Notes: generated by a model not told the origin, from the letters alone. A stretch of DNA of 56,536 nucleotides from Burkholderiaceae bacterium (GCA_004299095.1 SCQQ01000024.1:1-56536); one strand, 5' to 3'; shown: positions 8,022-16,667, counted from the first letter of the stretch. Numbers and translations: made by a program.

Positions 8022-9235
8022 AAGCCATTCCCCAGGCGGCGCCCCGCGCCCTCGACCGCGTGCCGCTCACGATCGCCGGCCTGCTGGCGCTGGCGGTCGG
8101 CATGGGCATTGGGCGCTTTGCCTTCACGCCCATCCTGCCGATCATGCAGGCCGATGCGGGCTTGAGCCTGACGCAAGGCGGCTGGCTGGCGAGCGCCAAT
8201 TACCTGGGCTACCTGGTGGGCGCGCTCACCATCACGCGCCTGAACTGGCCTTCGGCGCGGCTGCTGCGCTGGGGGCTGTGGCTGGTGGTCGTAACCACCG
8301 CCCTCATGGGTTTTGGCGCCAACTGGAGCGCCTGGCTGCTGTGGCGCTTTCTCGCGGGCATGGCCAGCGCCTGGGTGATGGTGAGCACCGCATCGCTGTG
8401 CATCGCGCGCCTGGCGGTCGATGGGCAATCGCGCAAAAGCGGCATCGTTTTTTCCGGCGTGGGCTGCGGCATCGCGTTTGCCGGCCTGGCCTGCATGGCG
8501 CTCGCGGTGCTGAAGCAAAGCTCCGCGCACATGTGGCTGTGGATGGGCGCGGCGTCGCTGCTGGGGCTGATCGGCGCGTCGACCCTGTGGCGCACCGCGG
8601 CGCCCGCGCCGGCTACCGCAACGAGAAAGCCGCCATCGGCGGGGCCCGTTCGGGCAGCGCCAGCCCCAGTCGGTAGCGGGCGCCTCCATTGGGGTCTGAT
8701 CCTCTGTTACGGCTTCTTCGGCTTCGGCTACATCCTGCCCGCCACGTTTCTGCCGGCGCAGGCGCGCCTGCTGATTCCGGACCCGCTGATCTTCGGCCTC
8801 ACCTGGCCGGTCTTTGGCTTTGCCGCCGCCGTTTCCACGCTGATCACGGGGCGCCTCGGACAAACCTTCAGCCAGATGCAGATCTGGATCGGCGGCGAGA
8901 TCGTCATGGCCGCGGGCGTCTTTCTGCCCGTAGTCTGGAACGGGCTGCCCGCGCTGATCATTGCCGCCATTTGCGTCGGGGGAACCATCCTGTCGATCAC
9001 CGCGGCTGGCCTGCAGGAAGCGCAGATCGTGGTCGGCCCCGCCGCGGCGCAAAAGCAGATGGCCGCGATGACCGCGTCATTTGCACTCGGGCAACTGGTC
9101 GGGCCGCTCTTGTTCAGCTCGCTCAACACGCTGTTCGGCGCGTCGCTCGATTTCGCGCTGGTGCTGGGTGCGGCGCTGCTGGTGCTCGGCCTGTGGCCGT
9201 TGCTGCGGCTGCAGAAGAAACTGGATGGCGCGTGA
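8018..9235 (+). CDS. YbfB/YjiJ-family MFS transporter
   Basis: A 405-residue inner-membrane transporter with about twelve hydrophobic segments. The N-terminal GMGIGRFAFTPILPIMQ is the hallmark of the YbfB/YjiJ group of the major facilitator superfamily. ANYLGYLVGAL follows and a long Ala/Pro-rich loop sits in the middle. The most likely start is the TTG at 8018, which overlaps the previous stop as TTGA and has AAGG 7 bases upstream; a GTG at 8060 is the alternative. Translational coupling to the flavin reductase suggests co-regulation. The substrate is unknown. Confidence 0.82.
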   Translation: MKAIPQAAPRALDRVPLTIAGLLALAVGMGIGRFAFTPILPIMQADAGLSLTQGGWLASANYLGYLVGALTITRLNWPSARLLRWGLWLVVVTTALMGFGANWSAWLLWRFLAGMASAWVMVSTASLCIARLAVDGQSRKSGIVFSGVGCGIAFAGLACMALAVLKQSSAHMWLWMGAASLLGLIGASTLWRTAAPAPATATRKPPSAGPVRAAPAPVGSGRLHWGLILCYGFFGFGYILPATFLPAQARLLIPDPLIFGLTWPVFGFAAAVSTLITGRLGQTFSQMQIWIGGEIVMAAGVFLPVVWNGLPALIIAAICVGGTILSITAAGLQEAQIVVGPAAAQKQMAAMTASFALGQLVGPLLFSSLNTLFGASLDFALVLGAALLVLGLWPLLRLQKKLDGA

Positions 9236-9282
9236 TTCGTGAAGCGGGCCGATGCCATGCTGCCATCAGGTTCGACGGCCAC

Positions 9283-10599
9283 TCAGCCTGACTTGCCCAG
9301 CGCCTTTTCGTTCAGCCGCCGCAGCTCGGCCAGTTTCTCGCCGATCTTGATTTCTAGCCCGCGCGCTACCGGTCGATAAAACCCAGGATCGTCCATGCCG
9401 TCGGGCAAATAGCGTTCGCCCGCGGCAAAGCCGTCGTCTTCGTCGTGCGCGTACCGGTACCCCTTGCCGTAGTCCAGTTGCTTCATGAGCTTGGTGGGCG
9501 CATTGCGCAGGCGCAGCGGCACCGGGCGCGTGGTGTCCTGTTTGACGAACGCGCGCGCCGCGCCGTAGGCCTTGTAGACCGCGTTGCTCTTGGGCGCCAC
9601 GGCCAGATAAACGATGCATTCGGCCAATGCCAGCTCGCCTTCGGGCGACCCCAGGCGCTCGTACACGGCAGCGGCATCCAGCGCGAGCCGCAGCGCGCGC
9701 GGGTCGGCCAAGCCGATGTCCTCGCTCGCCATGCGGATCATGCGGCGCGCCAAGTAGCGCGGATCGGCGCCGCCATCCAGCATGCGCACCATCCAATAAA
9801 GCGCGGCGTCGGGATCGCTGCCGCGCACCGATTTGTGCAGCGCGCTGATAGTGTCGTAGAACTGCTCGCCGCCCTTGTCGTAGCGCCGCAGTTGCTCGCC
9901 CAGAACCTTGATGAGCCACGCGTCATCCACCGGCGCGCGCTTTTCCACCGCCGCGGTCTGCGCCACGGTCTCGAGCGTGTTCAGCAGGCGGCGCGCATCG
10001 CCGTCCGCATAGGCGATCAAGCGGTCCAGCGCCGCCGGCTCCACCGCCGGCACCGCGTCGATGGCTTGTGCCCGCGCCACGATCTGCTTCAGGTCAGCGG
10101 CCGTGAGCGGCTGCAGCACGTACACCGTGGCGCGCGACAGCAGCGCCGAATTGACTTCGAACGACGGGTTCTCGGTGGTCGCGCCGATGAACGTGAACAG
10201 CCCCGATTCCACGTGCGGCAGGAACGCGTCCTGCTGGCTCTTGTTGAAGCGGTGCACTTCGTCGACGAACACGATGGTGGCCTGCTGGGTGAGGCCGTCG
10301 CGCGCCGCCTCGGCGCGCTCGACCGCATCGCGAATGTCCTTTACCCCACCCAGCACCGCGCTGATGGCGATGAACTGCGCATCGAATGCGTCGGCCATCA
10401 GGCGCGCGATCGTCGTTTTACCAGTGCCCGGCGGTCCCCACAGAATGCACGAGATCGGCTGCCCCGACTCGAACGCCACACGCAACGGCATGCCCGGCCC
10501 GAGCAATTGCGCCTGGCCCACCACCTCGGCCAGCGTGCGTGGACGCAGGCGCTCGGCCAAGGGTTGGCGCGTGGGAGTCGATCTGACGACGTGGGTCAC
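9283..10599 (-). CDS. rarA: Replication-associated recombination protein A (RarA/MgsA AAA+ ATPase)
   Basis: An AAA+ ATPase related to clamp loaders that acts at stalled replication forks and binds single-stranded DNA ends. The 438 residues contain PLAERLRPRTLAEVVGQ at the N-terminus, Walker A GPPGTGKT (55-62), Walker B FVDEVHRF (111-118), sensor-1 GATTENPSFEVN and the arginine-finger region ALLSRATVY. The C-terminal half has the family's ALYWMVRMLDGGADPRYLARR and YPYAHDED-like (YRYAHDEDDGF) stretches. It is convergent with the MFS gene, 47 bases apart, and stands alone as a transcription unit. Confidence 0.95.
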   Translation of the reverse strand: MTHVVRSTPTRQPLAERLRPRTLAEVVGQAQLLGPGMPLRVAFESGQPISCILWGPPGTGKTTIARLMADAFDAQFIAISAVLGGVKDIRDAVERAEAARDGLTQQATIVFVDEVHRFNKSQQDAFLPHVESGLFTFIGATTENPSFEVNSALLSRATVYVLQPLTAADLKQIVARAQAIDAVPAVEPAALDRLIAYADGDARRLLNTLETVAQTAAVEKRAPVDDAWLIKVLGEQLRRYDKGGEQFYDTISALHKSVRGSDPDAALYWMVRMLDGGADPRYLARRMIRMASEDIGLADPRALRLALDAAAVYERLGSPEGELALAECIVYLAVAPKSNAVYKAYGAARAFVKQDTTRPVPLRLRNAPTKLMKQLDYGKGYRYAHDEDDGFAAGERYLPDGMDDPGFYRPVARGLEIKIGEKLAELRRLNEKALGKSG

Positions 10600-10775
10600 G
10601 GCAGTCTGGGAAGAATCGGGATTTCGGTGCCGTACTGTCTCACGAAAATTCGCGCGTCAAGACCGAGCTCAGGGGGCGAACGCTGGCACTGCCATCGGCC
10701 GCATCCCGGCCAGGAGGCAAAGCGCTGTCAGGTTGACAAGACCAGGAAATTGCCGGGCCGTGTGAGGATAGCGCC

Positions 10776-11196
10776 ATGAACGTGATGACGTGCGAAAGCC
10801 ACTCGGCACGCATCGGATTCGATGCGCACGACAACATTTTCGTCGGGCGAATTCTCGGCATCTGCAGCATCATCCGCGTCGACGGCGCAACCGCCGATCA
10901 ACTGCGAACCGAATTCGAGCACGCGATCGACGGCTGTCTCGCGGACTGCGCGGGCGGCGGCTAACTCCGGAGAAACCGGTATCCGGCAAGCGGCTCCTGC
11001 GCATCCCACCTGAAATCCAGGGGCGCGCGATGGTGGCACAGCGCAAACGGCCGGCAAAAGCCTGTACCAGTGGGCGACCGAAGCGCTGGAACAGGCGTTG
11101 CAGGCCGTGGGTGAAAGCGCTATCGACAATGTTGTAGCGACGGAATTTTCCGACCCGATTTGCGCTCCAACCGCCGCCATTCGGGGTGGTCGCTGA
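10776..11196 (+). pseudogene. Frameshifted hicB-type antitoxin relic
   Basis: The first frame (10776-10964) gives IGFDAHDNIFVGRILG, then DGATADQLRTEFEHAIDG, the partial RNase-H-fold domain of HicB antitoxins. It stops at a TAA. The family continuation PEKPVSGKRLLRIPPEIQGRA appears in the +2 frame just after the stop. The closing DNA-binding helix sequence GKSLYQWATEALEQALQAVG appears in a third frame from 11053, which stops at 11196. Two small indels therefore broke a gene that would otherwise encode a normal HicB of about 110-140 residues. A good ribosome site (AGGA, 7 bases before ATG) remains. No hicA toxin gene is visible upstream or downstream. Confidence 0.8.
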
Positions 11197-11313
11197 TGCC
11201 GATTGGCGGCTCCACGGGTCGTTCAAAAGGCGGGTGGCTTCACCATCTCACGTTGGGCGCCTATCAGGATGAGTGGCCGACCAGTTGAGCATTCATGAAT
11301 ACGGAGAATCACC

Positions 11314-12069
11314 ATGCCGGATAACCTCGTCGCCCTGGTTACCGGGGCCAATCAGGGAATTGGTTTGCAGATTGCAAAGGACCTTGCGGCGTACGGTTTT
11401 ACCGTGCTCGTTGGCGCGCGCCATCTTCAGAACGGCGAGAAGGCGGCCCAGAGTATCGACGGCGACGGCCGCGCGATTCAGCTTGACGTGACCGACCAGG
11501 CGTCCATCGATTCCGCAGCGGACCGGGTTCGCGACGAACTTGGCCGTCTGGACGTACTGGTCAACAACGCCGGCATCGCTCATGCGGGGAAGCGGGGACG
11601 GTCGCTTGCGGAGATCATCCGGACAGGGCGCGCAAGCGTGGCATCACTCGACGAGGTGCGGGCGGTATTCGAGACCAACGTGTTTGGCGTGATCGCTGTC
11701 ACGCAGGCCATGCTGCCGCTGCTGCGCAAAGCGCCGGCAGGGCGCATCGTCAACGTGTCGAGCGGCAGAGCTTCGCTCACCTTGGCTTCAGACCCAAGCG
11801 AATCGCGCCGGCGCGAGATGTTTGGCGTCACCTACTCGTCTTCGAAAGCAGCGCTCAACGCGATAACCGTCGCGTTCGCGCTGGACCTGGAGGCATCAGG
11901 GATCAAAGTCAACGCCGCAGCGCCGGGTTTCACGGTAACGGCCATGAATGACTTCGAAGGCAGGCACACGGTCGAAGAAGCTGCCCGCGAGCCTGTCCGG
12001 CTTGCGCTCCTTGGGCCGGACGGCCCGACAGGCACCTTCTCGGATGAGAGCGGACCGATTCCATGGTGA
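11314..12069 (+). CDS. SDR-family oxidoreductase (carbonyl-reductase-like)
   Basis: A 251-residue classical short-chain dehydrogenase/reductase. VTGANQGIGLQIAKDL is the nucleotide-binding glycine motif, LVNNAGIA the NNAG motif, INVSSGR-like VNVSSGRASL supplies the catalytic serine, and YSSSKAALN is the Tyr-x3-Lys motif. NAAAPGFTVTAMN follows. The insert between the NNAG and Ser motifs and the late PDGPTGTFSDES segment resemble plant-carbonyl-reductase-like SDRs that use NADPH. GGAG lies 7 bases before ATG. The substrate is unknown. It stands alone after the hicB relic. Confidence 0.88.
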   Translation: MPDNLVALVTGANQGIGLQIAKDLAAYGFTVLVGARHLQNGEKAAQSIDGDGRAIQLDVTDQASIDSAADRVRDELGRLDVLVNNAGIAHAGKRGRSLAEIIRTGRASVASLDEVRAVFETNVFGVIAVTQAMLPLLRKAPAGRIVNVSSGRASLTLASDPSESRRREMFGVTYSSSKAALNAITVAFALDLEASGIKVNAAAPGFTVTAMNDFEGRHTVEEAAREPVRLALLGPDGPTGTFSDESGPIPW

Positions 12070-12296
12070 TGCTTCTGGCGGAGATGAATAACCTGCCGTT
12101 CAAACGGGCGCGGGAAGACCCCTCGCTCAAGGGTTACCACCGGTGGTCGCCTCTGCAAGCGTTTTCTCCGCGGGATGTATGGCCCTGTATCGGGCGTCGC
12201 CGGATATACCGCCTGCGCAGCGGTGACAAGGCCGGTCGACACGTAAGGCATTCGGACGTACCCTCAACCTCCAATTCACCCGAAAGGTTGGCTCGG
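12070..12296. other. Intergenic region between SDR and peroxiredoxin genes
   Basis: The peroxiredoxin frame stays open through this stretch, but the implied residues are Arg/Pro-rich with no family similarity. I read it as non-coding. No operator-like repeat is seen. Confidence 0.4.
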
Positions 12297-12863
12297 ATGA
12301 CGACACACAACTTTCCTCTGCCCACAGACCTTCCGGTGCCAGTCGACGACGGCGCCGCCGACCACCTCCCCGGATCGATACTGCCGGCAATGGCACTCCC
12401 CGCCACCGACGGCTCTGCGGTCGATCTCGGCAGCCTGCCCGGCTGGTGGGTGATTTACGTCTACCCGATGACCGGCCAGCCGGGCGTGTCGCTGCCGGAA
12501 GGCTGGGACTCGATTCCGGGCGCGCGCGGCTGCACGCCGCAAAGCTGCAGCTTCCGCGACCATCACGACGAAATCGCCAAACTCGGCGCCGGCGTGTTCG
12601 GTCTGAGCGCGCAGACCACGGATTACCAGCGCGAAGCGCACGACCGGCTGGATTTGCCTTTCGAACTGCTGAGCGACAGCACCTTGCACCTAGTGCAGGC
12701 GCTGCGGTTGCCCACTTTCACGGCCGGCGGCATGACGCTTTTCAAGCGCCTGACGTTGATCACCCGCGACGCGAAGATCGAAAAGGTCTTTTACCCGGTG
12801 TTTCCGCCTGACCGCAACGCCGACGACGTGCTCGACTGGCTGCGCGTGCACGCCGGGCGGTGA
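12297..12863 (+). CDS. Peroxiredoxin (AhpC/TSA, BCP-like)
   Basis: A 188-residue thioredoxin-fold protein expected to reduce peroxides in the cytosol. The core begins PGSILPAMALPATDG and VIYVYPMTGQPG, and the active region is GARGCTPQSCSFRD. C79 aligns with the peroxidatic cysteine and C84 with the resolving cysteine of the BCP type, five residues apart. FGLSAQTTDYQREAHDRL and PFELLSD are typical of this group. AAGG is 9 bases before the ATG at 12297. The frame is open far upstream, but this start matches the domain boundary. It is a single gene with no obvious partner. Confidence 0.87.
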   Translation: MTTHNFPLPTDLPVPVDDGAADHLPGSILPAMALPATDGSAVDLGSLPGWWVIYVYPMTGQPGVSLPEGWDSIPGARGCTPQSCSFRDHHDEIAKLGAGVFGLSAQTTDYQREAHDRLDLPFELLSDSTLHLVQALRLPTFTAGGMTLFKRLTLITRDAKIEKVFYPVFPPDRNADDVLDWLRVHAGR

Positions 12864-12978
12864 GAATGACCCGATCGGCCCACGCACCAGCGCCCCATGA
12901 CCCGGCGCGAAACCGTGCGCCGGCCGTGACGGGCGGCATTCGTCCCGCCTCGATCACGAACGGAATCAGGAGAACACG

Positions 12979-13848
12979 ATGGACTTCATGACCGGCATGG
13001 ATCGGCGCACGCTGCGCGTGAACGGCATCAAGATGAATTTCTGGACCGGCGGCAGTGGCCCCACGGTGCTGATGCTGCACGGCTGGCCCGAGACGGCGCA
13101 GATGTGGCGCAAGATCGCGCCCCGGCTCACCGACCGCTACACCGTGGTTTGCCCGGACCTGCGCGGCTACGGCGACAGCGAGAAACCGCGCGACGGTTAC
13201 GACAAGAAAACCATGGCGCGCGACCTGCACGAGCTGATGCAGGCGCTTGGCCATCCACACTACGCGCTGGTGGGGCACGATCGCGGCGGCCGTGTCGGCC
13301 ACCGGCAGGCGCTGGATTATCCGGATGCCGTCACCCGGCTGTGCGTGCTCGACATCGTGCCCACGCACACGGTGTTCGCGCGCACCGACCGGCACCTGGC
13401 CGCAGCCTATTGGCACTGGTATTACTTCCAGACGCCCGATCTGCCTGAAATCATGATCGGCGCGGCGCCGGAAGCGTTCCTGCGACATGCCATGCGCGCG
13501 CTCACGTTCCGCGCCGGCGCCATCGAAGAGCCGATGTTCCGGGAATACCTGCGTGCCTTCACCATTCCGGGGACGATCCGCGCAACGCTGGAAGACTACC
13601 GCGCGGCAGCGACCCTCGATTTCGCCGACGACGAGCGCGACCAGGCGCAGCGCGTGCGCTGCCCGCTGCTGGCCATCTGGGGCGAATTCGGCGCCATGCA
13701 CCAGCTCTTCGACGTGCTCGCCACCTGGAAGGAAAAAGGCGACGACGTCAGCGGCCACCCCCTGCCCTGCGGTCATTTCATTCCAGAGGAGGCGCCGGAT
13801 GAATTGCTCGAAGACCTGACAACGTTTCTCGGTGGCGAATCGACATGA
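12979..13848 (+). CDS. Alpha/beta hydrolase, fluoroacetate/haloacetate dehalogenase type
   Basis: A 289-residue alpha/beta-hydrolase. In fluoroacetate dehalogenases an Asp nucleophile attacks the C-halogen carbon and two arginines hold the carboxylate. Here LVGHDRGGRVGHR provides D101, R102 and R105, LDIVPT gives the acid D125, YWHWYY gives H146 and W147 of the halide pocket, EDYRAA gives Y207, and PCGHFIPEE the catalytic H266. These match the residue set described for the characterised Rhodopseudomonas enzyme with constant spacing up to W147. Oxyanion segment HGWPETAQMW and DLRGYGDSEKP are also present. AGGAG is 6 bases before ATG. An epoxide hydrolase is the main alternative. Confidence 0.8.
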   Translation: MDFMTGMDRRTLRVNGIKMNFWTGGSGPTVLMLHGWPETAQMWRKIAPRLTDRYTVVCPDLRGYGDSEKPRDGYDKKTMARDLHELMQALGHPHYALVGHDRGGRVGHRQALDYPDAVTRLCVLDIVPTHTVFARTDRHLAAAYWHWYYFQTPDLPEIMIGAAPEAFLRHAMRALTFRAGAIEEPMFREYLRAFTIPGTIRATLEDYRAAATLDFADDERDQAQRVRCPLLAIWGEFGAMHQLFDVLATWKEKGDDVSGHPLPCGHFIPEEAPDELLEDLTTFLGGEST

Positions 13849-13993
13849 CGCCGAACCGGTCACGTGCCACCGAAAACGCAACTCACGGCTTGCGCAAATC
13901 ACCCTAAACTGCATCACACCCCGCCGATGGCACCGGCGAGCGACTGCTCTGCCGCGCCACCGACAAATTCACCTGATACCCGAGGAGCCCATC

Positions 13994-14404
13994 GTGCTTG
14001 ACGTGGCAAAAATCCAGAAGCTGTTCGACCCGCTGTTCCCCGGCCTCATGGGCATGCGGCTGATCGAGGCGTCACCCGAGCGCATCGTGGCGGAGATGGC
14101 CGTCAGGCCGGATTTGTGCACGGCCGGCGGGCGCATGCACGGCGGCGCCTATATGGCGTTTGCCGACACCCTGGGCGCGGTGGGAACACTGGTCAACCTG
14201 CCGCCCGGCAAAACCACGACCACGACCGACTCGAGCACGAAGTTCATGGCCGCGGCCGAGTCCGGCACGCAGGTCCGGGGCGAAAGCATTCCGCTGCACC
14301 GCGGCAGGACGACCATGGTCTGGCAAACGCGCATCACCAACGCGCGCGGCAAACTGTGCGCCGTGGTCACCCAAACCCAGTTGGTGATGGACGCGCAGGG
14401 TTGA
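13994..14404 (+). CDS. PaaI-family hotdog thioesterase
   Basis: A 136-residue single hotdog-fold protein expected to hydrolyse an acyl-CoA thioester. The helix segment GGRMHGGAYMAFADTLGA (residues 45-62) is the PaaI/YdiI active-site motif, with HGG and the acidic D58. TTTTDSSTKFMAAAESG follows. The open frame extends to 13832, but GAGGAG lies 6 bases before a GTG at 13994, and homologues start there. It is downstream of the dehalogenase-type gene by 145 bases on the same strand. The CoA substrate is unknown. Confidence 0.85.
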   Translation: MLDVAKIQKLFDPLFPGLMGMRLIEASPERIVAEMAVRPDLCTAGGRMHGGAYMAFADTLGAVGTLVNLPPGKTTTTTDSSTKFMAAAESGTQVRGESIPLHRGRTTMVWQTRITNARGKLCAVVTQTQLVMDAQG

Positions 14405-14471
14405 GTTGAAGCGACCCAGCCCGCCAGTCGATTGCCAGCAGCGCGCCAGTGAACGAACTGCGCACCAACCG

Positions 14472-14780
14472 ATGCTCGCCGCCGCAATCCTCGCCGTCGC
14501 CATTCTTTTCGTGGGCTGGTTCTGGCTGCTCTACCAGTTTCATCGCGGACTCGACGCGATCGATCCGGCACTTTCCCGGCAAATCGGCAAACCGTCGCTG
14601 TTCTGGACGGCGTTCAACGGCCACCGCATCCTGGTCGAGCTGATGCGGCGCAGTGACCTGGCCAGCAGCCGCTACGCGCCGCTCGCACTGCAGGCGCGCG
14701 CCTTGCGGGTGTATGCGCTGCTGATCGTCGCCGCGATTGCCTGGATGCTCTGGATGTTTGTGCAGGCGCAGGTGGTCTGA
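14472..14780 (+). CDS. Small inner-membrane protein, unknown function
   Basis: A protein of about 102 residues with one hydrophobic segment at the N-terminus (AAAILAVAILFVGWFWLLY) and another at the C-terminus (YALLIVAAIAWMLWMFV). A short soluble loop lies between them, so both ends may face the same side. No family is recognised. The start is uncertain: a TTG at 14406, two bases after the thioesterase stop, would give 124 residues. The ATG at 14472 places the first helix directly at the N-terminus and is preferred, although no clear ribosome site precedes it. Confidence 0.6.
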   Translation: MLAAAILAVAILFVGWFWLLYQFHRGLDAIDPALSRQIGKPSLFWTAFNGHRILVELMRRSDLASSRYAPLALQARALRVYALLIVAAIAWMLWMFVQAQVV

Positions 14781-15000
14781 CGCGTCGCCGCACCGCGACG
14801 ACCTCATCTTGTCCCTATCAATCAGCCGGCCTGCAGGGCCATTCACAAGACGGATTGGCCGGGTCGCGACGCGGCGTACCGGCCAGTGACTGGCCTCGGC
14901 GGACAGCCACGCAAGAGCATCTCCAAAGCGAATCCAGCGGCAGGGTCCACGACGCATCGGTGTACCATGCGCCAATGATTCAAGTTTTTGCAGGATGAGC

Positions 15001-15177
15001 GTGGCCAAGCCAAATTATTCGTTCCAGAAACGCCAACGTGAACTGGCGAAAAAGCATAAAAAAGAAGAGAAAGCACAGCGCAAACTCGCCAAGAGCCCGG
15101 CGTCAGAGGATGCAACGATCGAATCACCGGAAGTGTCGACACCTGTCAATGTCGACAAACCCGCAGAAAACATTTGA
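15001..15177 (+). CDS. Small basic hypothetical protein
   Basis: A 58-residue, lysine/glutamate-rich protein starting MAKPNYSFQKRQRELAKK and probably helical through KKHKKEEKAQRKLAK. Short proteins beginning this way commonly sit beside RRM genes in betaproteobacteria; their function is unknown. The GTG at 15001 is preferred because AGGA lies 5 bases upstream and the resulting N-terminus matches relatives. An ATG two codons earlier would put the purine run directly against the start. It lies 14 bases before the RRM gene, so the two are probably co-transcribed. Confidence 0.7.
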   Translation: MAKPNYSFQKRQRELAKKHKKEEKAQRKLAKSPASEDATIESPEVSTPVNVDKPAENI

Positions 15178-15191
15178 CTTGGAGTTTTTGA

Positions 15192-15494
15192 ATGCAACAG
15201 AACAAGCTTTACGTGGGCAATTTCCCCTACTCGGTGGACGAAGCGCAATTGCGCACGCTGTTTGAGCCTTACGGCGAAATCAGCGAATTGGCCATGATCA
15301 TGGATCGTGATACCGGTCGCCCGAAGGGCTTCGCGTTCATCACGTTTGCGTCGCAAGAGGCCGCTGAAAAGGCGCTGGAGCAGAACGGACGTGATCTCGG
15401 CGGACGACCGCTCCGGGTCAACGTGGCCATGGAACGGGAGCCCCACGGTGGCGCCGGTGGCCATCGCGGCGGCGGCAGTCGCTACCCGCGCTGA
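15192..15494 (+). CDS. RRM-domain RNA-binding protein
   Basis: A 100-residue protein consisting of one RNA recognition motif and a short Gly/His/Arg tail. RNP2 is LYVGNFPY and RNP1 is KGFAFITF, both with the aromatic residues that stack on RNA bases. The tail GGAGGHRGGGSRYPR is of the kind found in bacterial cold-induced or cyanobacterial-type Rbp proteins. Such proteins bind single-stranded RNA and are often linked to cold or stress adaptation. GGAG lies 9 bases before ATG. Confidence 0.93.
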   Translation: MQQNKLYVGNFPYSVDEAQLRTLFEPYGEISELAMIMDRDTGRPKGFAFITFASQEAAEKALEQNGRDLGGRPLRVNVAMEREPHGGAGGHRGGGSRYPR

Positions 15495-15727
15495 TCGCCT
15501 GAAGCCTGCAACGGCTGGAGCAACGGGGCCATCGTCCGAAGCGACGGATGGCTTTGAGACCTGTGCGACCCTGTTGCGGCGCGGCTGATCCGTTTGCTTG
15601 CACGGCTGCGCATCCGAGAGAGTCGCGCGCGTCCACGCACAGGCGTGAGGCGACTGCTCAATTGGGCTCCGACGGCCTGCGGGTAGCACACATCACGCAC
15701 ATCAGCCCGACGGTCCCCATCTGAACA

Positions 15728-16336
15728 TCACGCCGACGGTTCGTCCGTCCGCAGCCATCCGGCCACGCTCCAGCGCGTTTTTTTGCACGGCAGCACGGCA
15801 TGGGGAATCATGCCGCTCACGAACACGGCCAGGCGCCCGCCCATGGGGGCGAAGCGCTGCATTTCCACGTCGGGCTGATACGGCTGGTACAGGCAAAGCT
15901 CACCGCCGTCGGCTGCGTCCCACGCCGGATTCAGGTACAGCACGATGGAAATCTTGCGGAAATTGCGGCCGCGATGCTGGTCGATGTGCTTCTGGTAGCC
16001 CTTGCCTTCCGGATAGCGCGCAAAGTGGAATTCCTGGTTGCGCAGGCCCATGTTGAAGCGCTCGTTCAGCACCTGTCGGAGCCGTGCCATCCAGAGGAAG
16101 AATTCGCGTTGGGCCAGTGCCGATCCGGGTTGCACCCAGCAGATCGCGTCGCCACGAATCCCGGGTTGCCTGCCGTTCGTCCCCTGACCAATCTCGCTGG
16201 CCTGGAAGCGGCCGGCCTTCCACAGTTCCCTCGCCTTGGCAAGCAAGGCGGTCCAGGACGCCAGCGGCACGGCGCGATCGGTCACGATCCAGCCGCGCTG
16301 ATTCAGTGCCTGGATGATTTCGTCGTAGTCGTTCAT
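15728..16336 (-). CDS. 2OG-Fe(II) oxygenase, prolyl 4-hydroxylase-like
   Basis: A 202-residue double-stranded beta-helix oxygenase. Iron ligands are H117 and D119 (YQKHIDQH) and the distal H179 (MIPHAV). R188 (TRWSVAGWLR) would bind 2-oxoglutarate. The overall pattern, including RYPEGKGYQKH, IVLYLNPAWD and GGELCLY, resembles bacterial relatives of the EGL-9/PHD prolyl hydroxylases, whose Pseudomonas member hydroxylates elongation factor Tu. The frame opens 27 codons earlier, but the MNDYDEIIQAL start fits the fold. No strong ribosome site is visible. It is convergent with the RRM gene and is a single-gene unit. Confidence 0.85.
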   Translation of the reverse strand: MNDYDEIIQALNQRGWIVTDRAVPLASWTALLAKARELWKAGRFQASEIGQGTNGRQPGIRGDAICWVQPGSALAQREFFLWMARLRQVLNERFNMGLRNQEFHFARYPEGKGYQKHIDQHRGRNFRKISIVLYLNPAWDAADGGELCLYQPYQPDVEMQRFAPMGGRLAVFVSGMIPHAVLPCKKTRWSVAGWLRTDEPSA

Positions 16337-16667
16337 GAAGCGAGGCGTTGCATTTCGGAGTCGCAGAAAATCCGTTCGGGATTTTAGGAAGCCGGGCGGC
16401 ATGATGGCCAGGGCCACAAGCGAGGATTCAAACCCCGCCTCGACCGCTGTCGGCGCCGCGGGTATCGGCCCCAGCGATGTAGCATTTCACCACCGTCGGC
16501 AGGTTGGTTCGCGCGGCGGGCGAATGCGGCGGGACGGCGCGCACCGCTCGATCGCAGCGCGGGCCCGGTAGCCGTGTCCGCAGCGATCCGGCGACCCCGT
16601 TCGTAACGCCGCAGCGGCGCACAAGGGTCCGCATTGAGGTCCGTAACGGACCATGAAAGGAATTCTC
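16337..16667. other. Intergenic region between oxygenase and SDR genes
   Basis: These 331 bases separate two divergent genes. No coding frame with family similarity is seen. They contain a T-arm-like hairpin (16420-16438) and a palindrome next to the SDR start (separate entry). Promoters for both genes should lie here but none is clear. Confidence 0.5.
16638..16652. promoter_or_regulatory. Short palindrome upstream of the SDR gene
   Basis: GGTCCG-TAA-CGGACC is a perfect 6-bp inverted repeat ending 15 bases before the ATG at 16668. It could be an operator or a translation-blocking hairpin; no regulator is encoded beside it. Confidence 0.3.

Noticed and set aside
12902-12923. GC hairpin between the peroxiredoxin and dehalogenase-type genes
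   Set aside because: A 7-bp perfect stem is present, but without a T run or operator-like context it is not distinguishable from chance in GC-rich DNA.
16420-16438. T-arm-like hairpin on the minus strand suggesting a tRNA
   Set aside because: The stem and 7-base loop resemble a T arm, but no matching acceptor, D or anticodon arms can be built on either side.
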